This document shows positions 48,672 to 56,457 of a stretch of 64,000 nt of DNA, piece by piece; position 1 is the first letter of the stretch, and every line of letters starts with the position of its first letter. The position numbers were made by a program, and so were the translations under genes. Location of the stretch: positions 248,001 through 312,000 of the forward strand of contig NZ_FOFV01000011.1 of assembly GCF_900111005.1 (NCBI RefSeq). The letters run 5' to 3'. The notes under the pieces were generated by a model. That model was not told the DNA's origin, ran no database searches, and worked only from the letters and a program-made list of their open reading frames with translations. Source of the stretch: Lentzea albida. Its GTDB lineage: Bacteria > Actinomycetota > Actinomycetes > Mycobacteriales > Pseudonocardiaceae.

Positions 48672-48712
48672 AAATATGTACCTGGTAACTCTTCCTCAGG
48701 GAGTGAGACGAG

Positions 48713-48934
48713 GTGCCGACCACCACTGAGAGGGCTTTCGCGGACCTGGTGTACGCCGATCCGGCCTGGGTGAGCGCAGAGTTCGAAGCGCTCATCGACG
48801 CCAACTTCGGTGCGTCGCCGGTGCCGCGTCCTCGCCCTCGCGTCACCGCGGCGGGGTTCGCCGAACCCCTCCCGATGCGAGGGGTGTGGCGCGCGGGGTT
48901 CGCGAGATCGCGGCAGCGATCTCCTCCGGCCTGA
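48713..48934 (+). CDS. Small conserved hypothetical protein (73 aa)
   Basis: A 73-residue protein from GTG 48713. The first 32 residues (ERAFADLVYADPAWVSAEFEALI in part) are helical and acidic and resemble short actinobacterial proteins found next to MerR/HTH genes. The second half is Pro/Arg-rich (PVPRPRPRVTAAG) and looks disordered. It is divergent from the MerR-like regulator and has a good promoter, so expression is plausible. The function is unknown. The frame ends 53 bases before a strong terminator hairpin. Confidence 0.55.
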   Translation: MPTTTERAFADLVYADPAWVSAEFEALIDANFGASPVPRPRPRVTAAGFAEPLPMRGVWRAGFARSRQRSPPA

Positions 48935-48986
48935 CGACGAACGCTCGTTCCCGTCCGGTCGACACGAGAGGAGCCCGTACAGCAGA

Positions 48987-49021
48987 AGAGGGGCGGCGGG
49001 CCACGTGCCCACCGCCCCTCT
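48987..49021. terminator. Bidirectional hairpin between small gene and membrane protein
   Basis: AGAGGGGCGG (48987-48996) pairs with CCGCCCCTCT (49012-49021), and inside it GGGC pairs with GCCC around CACGT, giving a 14-bp stem with one mismatch. It overlaps the stop of the minus-strand gene and lies 52 bases after the small plus-strand gene. Confidence 0.78.
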
Positions 49022-49703
49022 AGTTCACGTACCAGGTGACCTCGACGGCGTCCGGCCCGGCCGTCGCCAGCTCCGCGCACACCTCGTGGGTGAACACGAG
49101 ACCGGTCTCCCGGCACATCCGCTGCGGCGTCCTGGCCGAGAACCCGCGCGAGTCGAGGTGCTCCCGCACCACCTCCGGCGCCCGCTCACCGGACAGCGTC
49201 ACCTCGCGCGAGCAGTTGCCCGAGCCGCAGTGCCCCGTCCCCTCCGCCACCCGCAGTCCGGACGGCGCGGGCAGCACCCCCTCGTCACCGGGCTTCGCTT
49301 CCAGCCGGTCGAGCAGGACGACCGCCGTGACCAGGAACCCGATGCCGACCATCGCCACGAGCCCCAGCGAACTGGAGGTCAGGCCTCGCTCGCGGGGCAT
49401 GGCGACCAGGCAGACGACCGCCGCGATGATCGGGTAGAGCCAGCACACCTCGACGGCCGACGGCACGAGCGGTCCGGACCAGCCCAGTCCGCGCGGGACC
49501 ACGAACCACGCCAGCAGCGCCAGCAGGACGAGCCCTGGGGCCACGCCCTGCTGCGGTGATCGGGCGAGGGCGCACCAGATCAGGATCGGCACCACCGCGG
49601 CCAGCCCGAACGGCGCGCCGCTCCACGGGAACGTCCCCACCACCACGGCGGCCACGACCAAAGCCGCCCGCCACGCCCACCGCGACACCCCCGGGTTCCC
49701 CAT
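49020..49703 (-). CDS. Membrane protein with extracytoplasmic C-terminus
   Basis: A 227-residue protein. The first 130 residues have about five membrane helices (WRAALVVAAVVVGTFPW, APFGLAAVVPILIWCALA, GLVLLALLAWFVV, VCWLYPIIAAVVCLVA, GLVAMVGIGFLVTAVVLL). The C-terminal 95 residues are soluble with four cysteines (TGHCGSGNCSREV, QRMCRETG, HEVCAE) in a probable disulfide-bonded domain. No family is recognised. It stands alone with a hairpin terminator at its 3' end. The topology suggests an exposed C-terminal domain. Confidence 0.65.
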   Translation of the reverse strand: MGNPGVSRWAWRAALVVAAVVVGTFPWSGAPFGLAAVVPILIWCALARSPQQGVAPGLVLLALLAWFVVPRGLGWSGPLVPSAVEVCWLYPIIAAVVCLVAMPRERGLTSSSLGLVAMVGIGFLVTAVVLLDRLEAKPGDEGVLPAPSGLRVAEGTGHCGSGNCSREVTLSGERAPEVVREHLDSRGFSARTPQRMCRETGLVFTHEVCAELATAGPDAVEVTWYVN

Positions 49704-49718
49704 GATCGTCAGTAAAGC

Positions 49719-49753
49719 GGAAACGCCGCCCCGGTGTCCGGAACGGCGTTTCC
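49719..49753 (-). terminator. Terminator of the general-stress operon
   Basis: GGAAACGCCG (49719-49728) pairs with CGGCGTTTCC (49744-49753), and the loop can form an inner CCGG-TGT-CCGG stem. It lies 19 bases after the stop of the 73-residue gene at 49772, and on the minus strand it is followed by CTTTA. Confidence 0.7.
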
Positions 49754-49771
49754 TGTGGTGGGAGCTGGGTT

Positions 49772-49993
49772 CTAGGCTGCCAGGTCGGCGCGGGCCGGCT
49801 CCAGCAGCAGCTGCGCTACCCGCAGCTGACGGGCGGCGGCCCGCAGGTCCTTCACGATCTCGGCGACGTCGCGGCCCAGGTCCTGGTCGGCGCGCGCGGC
49901 CAGGTCGGTGGCCTGCGCGCCGAGCTCGGCGCTGGTCCGCCGGATCTCGTCGATCGCGGTGCGCAGTTCGTCGACCGTCAGCGGGGTGGTCAT
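49772..49993 (-). CDS. Small helical protein (73 aa)
   Basis: A 73-residue protein from ATG 49993, overlapping the upstream stop (ATGA). The sequence is one or two amphipathic helices (LRTAIDEIRRTSAELGAQA, DLGRDVAEIVKDLRAAARQLRVAQLLL), predicting a coiled-coil or hairpin dimer. No motif is recognised. Its coupling to the general-stress protein gene suggests that it acts with it, perhaps as a partner or regulator, but nothing in the sequence proves this. Confidence 0.6.
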   Translation of the reverse strand: MTTPLTVDELRTAIDEIRRTSAELGAQATDLAARADQDLGRDVAEIVKDLRAAARQLRVAQLLLEPARADLAA

Positions 49994-50499
49994 GAGCGCC
50001 AGGCCAGTGCCGTCAGCATCTCGCGGCCGCGCTCGGCGCTGCGCGGGTGGCTGAGGACGTCGTAGCGGCCGGCCACGAGCTGGGTGGTCGAGGCGAAGTC
50101 CCGCTTGCCGCGCGTGGCGGCGTAGCGCGTGGCGGCGCTGGCGAGGCCGAAGACCGTACCGACGACCAGACCCGTGACGATCGGGGCGAGGGCGCCGCCG
50201 GTCGAGAACAGGCCGAGCAGCAGACCGACGAACAGACCGAACCAGGCACCCGACGCGGCACCCGCGCCGAGGACGCGGCCCCAGGTCAGGCGTCCGGTGA
50301 CGCGCTCGACGATCATCGGCTCGACGCCGACGATGGTGACGTCCGCGACCGGGAAGTCGTTGTCCGCCAGGTGGTCCACGGCGCGCTGGGCCTCTTCGTA
50401 GGTCCCGTAGGAACCGATGGGCCAGCCCGTGGGCGGGGTGGGCAGTGCGTTGGCGCCCGTGGAATTCGCTCCCGTGGCGAACGGAGTCGCGGTGGTCAT
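49990..50499 (-). CDS. General stress protein (YflT-type domain) with glycine-zipper membrane hairpin
   Basis: A 169-residue protein from ATG 50499, preceded by GGAGG. Residues about 25-80 form the YflT/general stress domain (IGSYGTYEEAQRAVDHLADNDFPVADVTIVG, in parts). Then two glycine-rich hydrophobic segments (GAWFGLFVGLLLGLFSTGG, APIVTGLVVGTVFGLASAA) insert as a membrane hairpin. The C-terminus contains YDVLSHPRSAERGREML. Members are induced by osmotic or general stress in Gram-positive bacteria. It is followed by an overlapping 73-residue gene. Confidence 0.85.
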   Translation of the reverse strand: MTTATPFATGANSTGANALPTPPTGWPIGSYGTYEEAQRAVDHLADNDFPVADVTIVGVEPMIVERVTGRLTWGRVLGAGAASGAWFGLFVGLLLGLFSTGGALAPIVTGLVVGTVFGLASAATRYAATRGKRDFASTTQLVAGRYDVLSHPRSAERGREMLTALAWRS

Positions 50500-50536
50500 T
50501 TCCAACACCTCCGAATTGCGATCCCTACACCCGGTA

Positions 50537-51313
50537 CTACGAACGGGCCCCCGATTCTGTTCCCAAACCTGCGCCGATGTGACTCAGCTCCCTGTCGGTA
50601 AGCGTGATGTCCAGCGATTCCAGCGTTTTTCCGAGGTCGTCGACCTGAGAATTCTCAGGTTTCTCCCCCGGCCGCTCGACGGTGAACTCGCGACCTACCA
50701 ATCGGCGGCTCAAACCGGGTTCGAGCCGCATGACGACGAGCTGACGGCTGAACGGCGAACGCTCGTGCGTGGCGACGTAGTAGTTGGCGGCCATGTAGTC
50801 GACGGGTCGCTGCTCGATGCCGGTCTCGAACGCGTGCTGCAGCTCCCAGCCGTCCTCGACCTGCTTCTCCAGCACCCAGCGGCCGTGCTCGCGGCGCAGG
50901 CGGTGCGGCCACCCGGCCTGGTCCACGACCGCGCCGTCGACGAGCGGCATGGGGTGCAGCATCCCGGCGCCGAAGCCGATGTCGACGAGCTGGTCGTCCA
51001 CGACGGACATGAAGTGCGTGCGGGGTCCGGTCTTCACCCGGCTCATCTGCCGGCTCACCGTGTGACCGAGCCGTTCGAGCACTGCCGTGAACAGCAGCTG
51101 GTGCTCGTAGCAATAACCGCCGCGCCGACTCCTCACCATCTTGTCTTGAATGTCGACCAGGTCGAGTGAGGGCACCCGGCCGAGCATCACGTCGATGTTC
51201 TCGAACGGAATGGCGCGCACATGCGCTTCGTGCAACTCCGTCAACGAACTCGACGCCGATGCGCCCGTTCGCGCGAAGTACGCGTCCAAATCAACTGATT
51301 CCGTCTGCCACAC
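50537..51313 (-). CDS. Arylamine N-acetyltransferase
   Basis: A 258-residue NAT from GTG 51313. The catalytic triad is C68 (RRGGYCYEHQ), H100 (PRTHFMS) and D111 (LVDIGFG), all in the standard context. NATs transfer acetyl from acetyl-CoA to arylamines and hydrazines; in mycobacteria NAT acts in sterol catabolism, and in Amycolatopsis RifF closes the rifamycin ring. This short standard form with no polyketide genes nearby suggests arylamine or xenobiotic metabolism. It overlaps the GNAT gene by 23 bases. Confidence 0.92.
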   Translation of the reverse strand: MWQTESVDLDAYFARTGASASSSLTELHEAHVRAIPFENIDVMLGRVPSLDLVDIQDKMVRSRRGGYCYEHQLLFTAVLERLGHTVSRQMSRVKTGPRTHFMSVVDDQLVDIGFGAGMLHPMPLVDGAVVDQAGWPHRLRREHGRWVLEKQVEDGWELQHAFETGIEQRPVDYMAANYYVATHERSPFSRQLVVMRLEPGLSRRLVGREFTVERPGEKPENSQVDDLGKTLESLDITLTDRELSHIGAGLGTESGARS

Positions 51314-51800
51314 GACGTTCCCCCCGAGCCCGGTGCCACTCTTCTCCAGTAAGCGCGTACTCCACCTCTCCGTATTCCGCGCCGGGCAGCGGATCCGGGA
51401 AGTCGACGTGGAACGTGCGCACGTGCCGCAGCCCGCACTTGGCCATCACGCGCCGCGAGCCGGCGTTGACGAACATCGTCGTGGCGACGACGCGCTGCAC
51501 GCCCGCGGTGGTGAAACCGCGTTCGATCAGGGCTTTTCCGCCCTCGGTGGCGTAGCCGAGGCCCCAGAACTCCCGGTGCAGCCGGTAGCCGAGCTCGACG
51601 ACACCGGTGCCCTTGAACTCGAACCAGCCGACGAACCGGCCGCTCGTGTTCTCGTGCGCGGCGTGGAAGCCGTCGCCGAGGTAGTCCTCGACCGGCGCCG
51701 GGTCGAGGAACCGCATGACCTCGGGGTCGGCGTGCAGCGCGCGCACCGCGTCGGCATCGGACGGCCGCATCGGGCGCAGGGTCAGGCGTTCGGTCCTCAC
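51291..51800 (-). CDS. GNAT-family N-acetyltransferase
   Basis: A 169-residue GNAT from GTG 51800. The start RLTLRPMRPSDADAVRAL is typical of RimJ/RimL-type acetyltransferases, and the acetyl-CoA loop is ELGYRLHREFWGLGYATEG, followed by ALIERGFT and VNAGSRRVMAKCGL (key stretches). RimJ-like enzymes acetylate protein N-termini or small amines. It is followed, with 23 bases of overlap, by the arylamine N-acetyltransferase, so both acyltransferases are made from one transcript. The substrate is unknown. Confidence 0.87.
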   Translation of the reverse strand: MRTERLTLRPMRPSDADAVRALHADPEVMRFLDPAPVEDYLGDGFHAAHENTSGRFVGWFEFKGTGVVELGYRLHREFWGLGYATEGGKALIERGFTTAGVQRVVATTMFVNAGSRRVMAKCGLRHVRTFHVDFPDPLPGAEYGEVEYALTGEEWHRARGERRVADGIS

Positions 51801-51861
51801 GGATGAATCGTGGCGCGGCTGTCCACCGCTTTACCCGCCTTCGCCATGCTGGTCGTCCTGG

Positions 51862-53112
51862 CTACCGCCCGTGCTGCGGAGTGATCGACTCCAGGACGTT
51901 CCCCGCCGCGTCCCGCACGACCACGCGCGCGTCGGGATGCTGGTCGATCAACGGCGCCGCCAGGACGAACGTGCCGCCGCCGAGCGAGGCGGGCACGTCG
52001 GCCATGCCGGGCCGGGTGTAGGTGATCGAGGCGACCCTCGGGTCGAGCACGAGGCCGACCGCGGCCACCGACGTGCTCCCGTTGTACTCCACGCCCTCCA
52101 GCGACAGGTGCGTCTTGAAGTCGTAAGAGGCGCCGAGCGCCACGAGCGTGCTCCCGCGCACCTCCTTGAGGTCGGCGGACTCGTGGACGGTGCCGTGCAC
52201 CGGTCCCCCGGTGTCGTCGCACAGCAGCAGGAGGTCTCCGAAGCGGCCCGCCATGATCGTCTCGTTCGGTCCCACCTTCGCGGCGACGCCGAGCGCGAAC
52301 TGGTCGGGGTCCGGGATGGGGCGGTCGCGCAGGCACTGGGCGAACCGCTGTTCCTGGGGCGTGTCGCGCGGTGCGGGCGGCTGCGGGCGGTCGACCACCG
52401 GCGGGGTGGGCCTCGGCACGCCGCTGACCAGCCACTCCCGGCCCGCGGACATGGCCGTCGTGCCGGTCTCGGCCTTGGTGTAGCCGTTCGGTTCGAGGAA
52501 CAGGCCGTCCACCACGGCCGGGAGGGCGTTGTTCAGGCCCTGGTCGCCGACGCGGGCGAGGTTGAGGATCGCGACGTCCGGGGACACCAGGCCGGCCATG
52601 GCGCCCGAGGTCGTGGTGAAGAGGATCTTCGCCTGGCGGTCGCCCGGCTCCAGCCGGGCGGGGTCGGGTGCGGAGATCGCGGTCGTGACCGCGGTGGTGG
52701 CGCAGAAGAAGACACCGGCGGGCACCCGGAAGGCGGTCAGGACGGTGCCGGCGTTGCGGCTGGTCGCGATCGTCTGCCACTCCCCGGCCGGTGGGTGGTC
52801 CTTCGCGGCGGACGCGCAGCGGGCCAGCACGTCCGGATCCACCTCACCGCGCCGGACCTCGTAGACGATCTTGCGGTCGGTGCCGACGAACTCGCCGTTG
52901 TGCTGCATGGGCGGCGCGGCGGGGTCGGCCGACCCGCCGAGCAGGACCTGCCCGGCGACCACGGCGCCGGCCGCGAGCATGCTCACGCCGGCGGCGATGA
53001 GCGCGGGGCGGCCGCCCCGCGCGGCGGGCCGCATGCCTTCGCTGATGCGCTGACGGGCTCGCATGCGCACGTCGTCGGGCAGTGCGCGGTGTTCGGGCAT
53101 CTGGTCGATCAC
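51862..53112 (-). CDS. Membrane protein, putative anti-sigma factor
   Basis: A 416-residue protein from GTG 53112, overlapping the sigma stop (GTGA). The N-terminal cytoplasmic part is short (DQMPEHRALPDDVRMRARQRI), the membrane helix is at about residues 36-58 (LIAAGVSMLAAGAVVAGQVLLGG), and about 350 residues are outside the cell. The extracellular part has no known family. The position directly after an ECF sigma gene is the usual place for an anti-sigma factor, but the zinc HxxxCxxC motif of ZAS proteins is absent from the N-terminus. The role is inferred from context only. Confidence 0.68.
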   Translation of the reverse strand: MIDQMPEHRALPDDVRMRARQRISEGMRPAARGGRPALIAAGVSMLAAGAVVAGQVLLGGSADPAAPPMQHNGEFVGTDRKIVYEVRRGEVDPDVLARCASAAKDHPPAGEWQTIATSRNAGTVLTAFRVPAGVFFCATTAVTTAISAPDPARLEPGDRQAKILFTTTSGAMAGLVSPDVAILNLARVGDQGLNNALPAVVDGLFLEPNGYTKAETGTTAMSAGREWLVSGVPRPTPPVVDRPQPPAPRDTPQEQRFAQCLRDRPIPDPDQFALGVAAKVGPNETIMAGRFGDLLLLCDDTGGPVHGTVHESADLKEVRGSTLVALGASYDFKTHLSLEGVEYNGSTSVAAVGLVLDPRVASITYTRPGMADVPASLGGGTFVLAAPLIDQHPDARVVVRDAAGNVLESITPQHGR

Positions 53113-53687
53113 GGGGTGTCCTCGGGGGTCAGGTCGCGCAACCGGGCGCGGGTGCGGGAGACTCGGGCGCGCACGCTCGACTCGGTGATGCCGAGGAGCG
53201 CGGCGGCGTCTGCGGTGGACACGTCGCCGAGCAGGCACAGCTGCGCGATCTCCCGCTCGGACGCGGGCAGCTTCGCGATGGCCGCCACCACCTCGGCCAG
53301 CCGGCGCTGGGCGTCGGTGCGGGCGGCGACCTCGTCGGCGTGGTCGCGCTCGTCCTGCGGGGTCAGCCTGGTGACCAGCCGCAGCGCCCGGCGCGAGGCC
53401 CGCCATTCGGTACGCGCGCGGTTGGCGGTCACCGTGTAGAGCCACGGCAGCGCCGAGTCCCGCACGAGCTGGGCGTCTCCCCGCTTCCTCCACGCCGTCA
53501 GGAACGTCGCGGAGAGCAGGTCCTCGGCCTGCGACCAGGAGGCCGTCAGCCGGTAGGCGTAGTTCCAGACCGCTTCGGCGTGGCGTTCGAACAACTCCGT
53601 GAACGCGGCGTGGTCGCCCTGCGCGATCTGTTCCCAGAGCCGCGTGTCGGGCGGCCCGACGTTCGCGCGCTCGGTCGTCTCAGTCAT
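53109..53687 (-). CDS. ECF RNA polymerase sigma factor
   Basis: A 192-residue sigma70-like factor from ATG 53687. Region 2 includes AFTELFERHAEAVWNYAYRLTASWSQAEDLLSATFLTAWRKR (quoted in parts), region 2.4 LPWLYTVTANRARTEWR, and region 4 is LPASEREIAQLCLLGDVSTADAAALLGITESSVRARVSRTR (in parts). It is a typical SigE-like ECF protein. The next gene overlaps its stop and encodes a membrane protein that could hold it in check. An inverted repeat lies 11 bases upstream of the start. Confidence 0.9.
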   Translation of the reverse strand: MTETTERANVGPPDTRLWEQIAQGDHAAFTELFERHAEAVWNYAYRLTASWSQAEDLLSATFLTAWRKRGDAQLVRDSALPWLYTVTANRARTEWRASRRALRLVTRLTPQDERDHADEVAARTDAQRRLAEVVAAIAKLPASEREIAQLCLLGDVSTADAAALLGITESSVRARVSRTRARLRDLTPEDTP

Positions 53688-53697
53688 CACACTCCGC

Positions 53698-53717
53698 CTG
53701 GGGCCGTCACGCCCCAG
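53698..53717. promoter_or_regulatory. Inverted repeat upstream of ECF sigma gene
   Basis: CTGGGGC (53698-53704) and GCCCCAG (53711-53717) flank a 6-base spacer, 10 bases upstream of the ATG. It could be an operator or a 5'-UTR hairpin; there is no direct evidence for either. Confidence 0.45.
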
Positions 53718-53831
53718 TGTGCTGCGTGACGCCCGCCACACGCGCGGCGCGGCGGTGTCCGAACGTGACCGTCCGCACGACAGGCGGCCCCTCGTTCGAA
53801 GCGCGAACGACCCCGATGGCAAGATCTCCGC

Positions 53832-54086
53832 GTGCCGATCGAGCAGCAGCAGCCCGGCAATGTCGAGGCCGAGACCCAGGTGTTCGCGAAGATCCCACCC
53901 CTGCCGCCGGAGCCGGCGACGGTTCCCGGTGTCGCTCCGGTGACCCCGGCTCCCGCCCCCGCGGCGACCGCTCCACCGGCAACGCCCACCACCGCGGCCG
54001 CACCGGCGGCCGCGCGCAAGCCGAAGTCGTTGACCCGGCGGTTGGCCCGCCGGATCCTCGGCCCGACCTTGATGACGAAGAAATAG
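53832..54086 (+). CDS. Small Pro/Ala-rich protein with basic C-terminus (84 aa)
   Basis: An 84-residue protein from GTG 53832. Residues 20-60 are almost all Pro, Ala, Val and Thr (PPLPPEPATVPGVAPVTPAP and similar), a disordered linker. The last 22 residues are strongly basic (ARKPKSLTRRLARRILGPTLMTKK, in part), forming a possible amphipathic helix for membrane or nucleic-acid contact. No family is recognised. It is divergent from the ECF sigma gene 144 bases away. Composition bias alone could produce such a frame, so it is a moderate call. Confidence 0.5.
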   Translation: MPIEQQQPGNVEAETQVFAKIPPLPPEPATVPGVAPVTPAPAPAATAPPATPTTAAAPAAARKPKSLTRRLARRILGPTLMTKK

Positions 54087-54092
54087 GCTCGG

Positions 54093-54188
54093 CTAGCGGT
54101 CCGGGACCTGACCCAGGCCTCCGCAGACCCGGCAGGCGGTCCGGTCCTCGTTGAGCCCAGAACCAAGGCAACGGCTGCACTCCTTCAC
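54093..54188 (-). CDS. Mini zinc-ribbon protein (31 aa)
   Basis: A 31-codon gene from GTG 54188 to TAG 54093. The product has two CxxC knuckles, KECSRCLGSGL and TACRVCGGLGQ, a very compact zinc ribbon of DnaJ-like CxxCxGxG form. Very short proteins of this type are common in actinomycetes and are usually missed by annotation. It is on the same strand as another small CxxCxG gene 98 bases upstream. No ribosome site is clear, so it could also be part of a longer transcript. Confidence 0.5.
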   Translation of the reverse strand: MKECSRCLGSGLNEDRTACRVCGGLGQVPDR

Positions 54189-54285
54189 AGAAGAACAGTG
54201 TCCGCTCGCACTCGGAGTGGGCGCAGCCGCCAAGCAGGGACCCTCCTGGCAATAATGGGTGACCCCCACCGTTCACGCTCGGTGA

Positions 54286-54525
54286 TCAGACCTGGGTGGA
54301 CGGACCGGCTGGAATCTCGTTGGCCCGTGCGACATTGCCTGTGACGTTCCCTGGGACGACCCCTCTGCTCTCCCCGTGCGGGAGCTTCCACCAGCCGGAG
54401 CACCCGCGCGGGCACGGGTGCGACATCTCGTGCAGCACAAGGCCTTCAGGACCGGGGACGGGTTGTTGCCACGACATCGTTCCGGACCCCGCGCACAGCA
54501 GGCAGGTGTCCTCTTCACACTCCAC
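54286..54525 (-). CDS. Small zinc-ribbon-like protein (79 aa)
   Basis: A 79-residue protein from GTG 54525. The N-terminal 40 residues carry [11 protein letters not shown] and [11 protein letters not shown], two CxxC/CxxxC knuckles joined by a 20-residue loop ([13 protein letters not shown]), typical of actinobacterial small zinc proteins. The last 35 residues are not conserved-looking. It is divergent from the SDR gene 60 bases away. The mini zinc-ribbon gene follows on the same strand. Binding to RNA, chaperones or ribosomes is possible but not shown. Confidence 0.6.
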   Translation of the reverse strand: MECEEDTCLLCAGSGTMSWQQPVPGPEGLVLHEMSHPCPRGCSGWWKLPHGESRGVVPGNVTGNVARANEIPAGPSTQV

Positions 54526-54585
54526 ACCCAGGATCTACTCCACACGGGACACTGGGTGCAATCGCTGGATAGAGGGGAGATCACG

Positions 54586-55317
54586 ATGGCGGTCGCGGTC
54601 GTGACGGGTGCGGGTTCCGGGGTGGGGCGCGCGGCGGCGCGCACCCTGCTGGCGGCGGGTTTCCAGGTGGCGCTGGCAGGTCGGCGGGAGGACGCGCTGG
54701 CGCAGACCGGAGAGGGTTTTCCCGAGAGCGCTCTCGTGGTGCCGTCCGATGTGTCGCGTGAGGACTCGGTCGTCGCCTTGTTCGAGGCGGTGGTGGCGCG
54801 CTTCGGTCGCGTGGACGTGTTGTTCAACAACGCCGGCATGAACGTGCGCGCGACGCCGATCGAGGAGTTCTCCTTGAGCGCGTGGGAGAAGGTCGTCGGG
54901 GTGAACCTGACGGGGGCGTTCCTGTGCGCCCGCGAGGCGTTCAAGGTGATGAAGGCGCAGGGCGGCGGGCGGATCATCAACAACGGCTCGATCTCGGCGT
55001 CCGTGCCGCGCCCGCACGCCGTCGCCTACAACGCGACCAAGCACGCGATGACCGGGCTGACGAAGTCGCTGTCGCTGGAGGGCCGCGCGTTCGACATCGC
55101 GTGCGGGCAGATCGACATCGGCAACGCCGCCACGGAGATGACCGAGCGCATGGGCGCCGGCGTGCTACAGGCCGACTTCGAGGTCCGGGCGGAGCCGACG
55201 TTCGACGTGCAGCACGTGGCCGACGCGGTGCTGTACCAGGCGCGGTTGCCGCTCAACGCGAACGTGCAGTTCATGACCGTGATGGCCACGGGGATGCCCT
55301 ACATCGGCAGGGGTTGA
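54586..55317 (+). CDS. SDR-family oxidoreductase
   Basis: A 243-residue classical short-chain dehydrogenase from ATG 54586 after GAGGGGAG. The cofactor motif is [13 protein letters not shown] (TGxxxGxG), NNAG is VLFNNAGM, and the catalytic set is NGSISASV (Ser), YNATK (Tyr and Lys). The C-terminal region ([14 protein letters not shown]) is as in many NADP-dependent SDRs. The long in-frame stretch upstream of 54586 is opposite the small zinc gene and not coding. The substrate is unknown. It converges with a DUF2087 gene with a 19-base overlap. Confidence 0.92.
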   Translation: MAVAVVTGAGSGVGRAAARTLLAAGFQVALAGRREDALAQTGEGFPESALVVPSDVSREDSVVALFEAVVARFGRVDVLFNNAGMNVRATPIEEFSLSAWEKVVGVNLTGAFLCAREAFKVMKAQGGGRIINNGSISASVPRPHAVAYNATKHAMTGLTKSLSLEGRAFDIACGQIDIGNAATEMTERMGAGVLQADFEVRAEPTFDVQHVADAVLYQARLPLNANVQFMTVMATGMPYIGRG

Positions 55318-55802
55318 GCCTGGTAGAGGCCGCCGCCGCGCTCGAGCAGGCCGAAGTCGACGAGGTAGCGGCGGATGGTGACGTGGTCGAGTTCTCCCCC
55401 GTCGCACCACGCCTGGAGCCGCTCGTTGATCTCCTGCTCCTCGTAGTAGGTCCGCGCGGTGAAGGCGTGCGAGGCGACGTGCTCGAGGATCTTGCGGCGG
55501 CGCTCGTGCGCCACGGGCAACGACACCAGCTTGTCGCCCCGGATGAACGGCGCGAGTCCGTCGGCGGGCATCGCCTCGGTGAGCGTCGCCGCGAGCGGCT
55601 TGAGGTCGGCGGGCCGGGCCGGTTCTCCTTCGACCAGCCCGGCCTCGCGGAGCTTGCGCAGCGCGGTGCCGGCGTCCTTGACCTTCAACCCGGAGGCGGC
55701 GGCGACGTCGGCCAGGGTGCCCGCGCCGAGGACGACGGCGGCGAACGCCCGCAGCCTCGTGGGTTCGGCCAGTGCGCGCACGACGGATTCCGGAGTGGTC
55801 AT
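55299..55802 (-). CDS. DUF2087 protein with ArsR-like HTH
   Basis: A 167-residue protein from ATG 55802. The N-terminal half is an ArsR-like winged helix ([42 protein letters not shown], in parts). The C-terminal half is DUF2087 ([40 protein letters not shown], in parts), which is often found attached to such regulators or to Acad-like proteins. It probably acts as a transcriptional regulator with DUF2087 as the sensing or binding part. No operator was seen. The 3' end overlaps the SDR gene. Confidence 0.85.
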   Translation of the reverse strand: MTTPESVVRALAEPTRLRAFAAVVLGAGTLADVAAASGLKVKDAGTALRKLREAGLVEGEPARPADLKPLAATLTEAMPADGLAPFIRGDKLVSLPVAHERRRKILEHVASHAFTARTYYEEQEINERLQAWCDGGELDHVTIRRYLVDFGLLERGGGLYQAQPLPM

Positions 55803-55867
55803 GCCTGCGAACCTAACGCCGCCGTCCACCGGTTTTCAGCGCGAGGGCGCGCCCTGCCAGTCGGCGT

Positions 55868-56344
55868 TCACCGGCCCACCAGGCCTTCGGCCATGACGTC
55901 GCCGAGGTAGCCGTCGAAGTCCGGCGTGTCGGGCTCGAGCACGTGCCGGACCCACGCGGTGCGCTCGTGGGCCAGCGGCGGGAGCTCCCAGACGCAGCCG
56001 ATGAGGTCCTTCGGGATGACGGTGAAGTGCGTGAGGTCGGGATCGGTCGACCCGAGGAACGGCTGGTCGCCGGACACGGCGGTGCGGCAGTGCAGGACGT
56101 TGTCCCAGACCCAGTTGTAGGCGTTGAGGTACATCCCCGCGGCGCTGCGGTGCAGGACCGTCACGGTGGCGGGCGGGGTCGGGTCGTCGAAGTCCGGGTA
56201 GATCGCCGGCAGGAACGCGCAGGCGGCGTCGCGGATGTCGTCGGTGATCTCGAGCCCCGGGGTGACCACCTCGTAGCGCTTGACGTGCCTGCCCGCGACG
56301 ACCAGCGGTTCCTTGACGGCCAGCTGCTTCTCGTAGAAAGCCAT
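55868..56344 (-). CDS. Hypothetical protein, probable target of the WYL regulator
   Basis: A 158-residue protein from ATG 56344. It is acidic, with aromatic-rich segments (AYNWVWDNVLHCRTAV, CVWELPPLAHERTAWVRHVLEPD, quoted in part) and no membrane helix. No family is recognised. Its promoter carries TGACA-N5-TGTCAGTG at 56368-56385, very similar to the operator of the WYL regulator at 56772-56793. It may therefore be controlled by that regulator, although a small membrane-protein gene lies between them. Confidence 0.7.
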   Translation of the reverse strand: MAFYEKQLAVKEPLVVAGRHVKRYEVVTPGLEITDDIRDAACAFLPAIYPDFDDPTPPATVTVLHRSAAGMYLNAYNWVWDNVLHCRTAVSGDQPFLGSTDPDLTHFTVIPKDLIGCVWELPPLAHERTAWVRHVLEPDTPDFDGYLGDVMAEGLVGR

Positions 56345-56367
56345 GCGTCGAACATATGAGCTATCCC

Positions 56368-56385
56368 TGACACCCTGTGTCAGTG
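56368..56385. promoter_or_regulatory. WYL-type operator, first copy
   Basis: TGACA (56368-56372), spacer CCCTG, then TGTCAGTG (56378-56385). The half TGTCAGTG is identical to that at 56786-56793. It lies 24 bases upstream of the minus-strand gene starting at 56344. Confidence 0.68.
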
Positions 56386-56457
56386 TCTGTGTTCCGGTAA
56401 CGCGCGCGTGAGACAGGGCGACAGTCGGTTCGTTCCTGGCGAGCGAGAGGTGACACC

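Noticed and set aside
54185-54415. Arg-rich 76-codon frame on the minus strand
   Set aside because: It overlaps the better supported zinc-ribbon genes in other frames and has no family or ribosome site.
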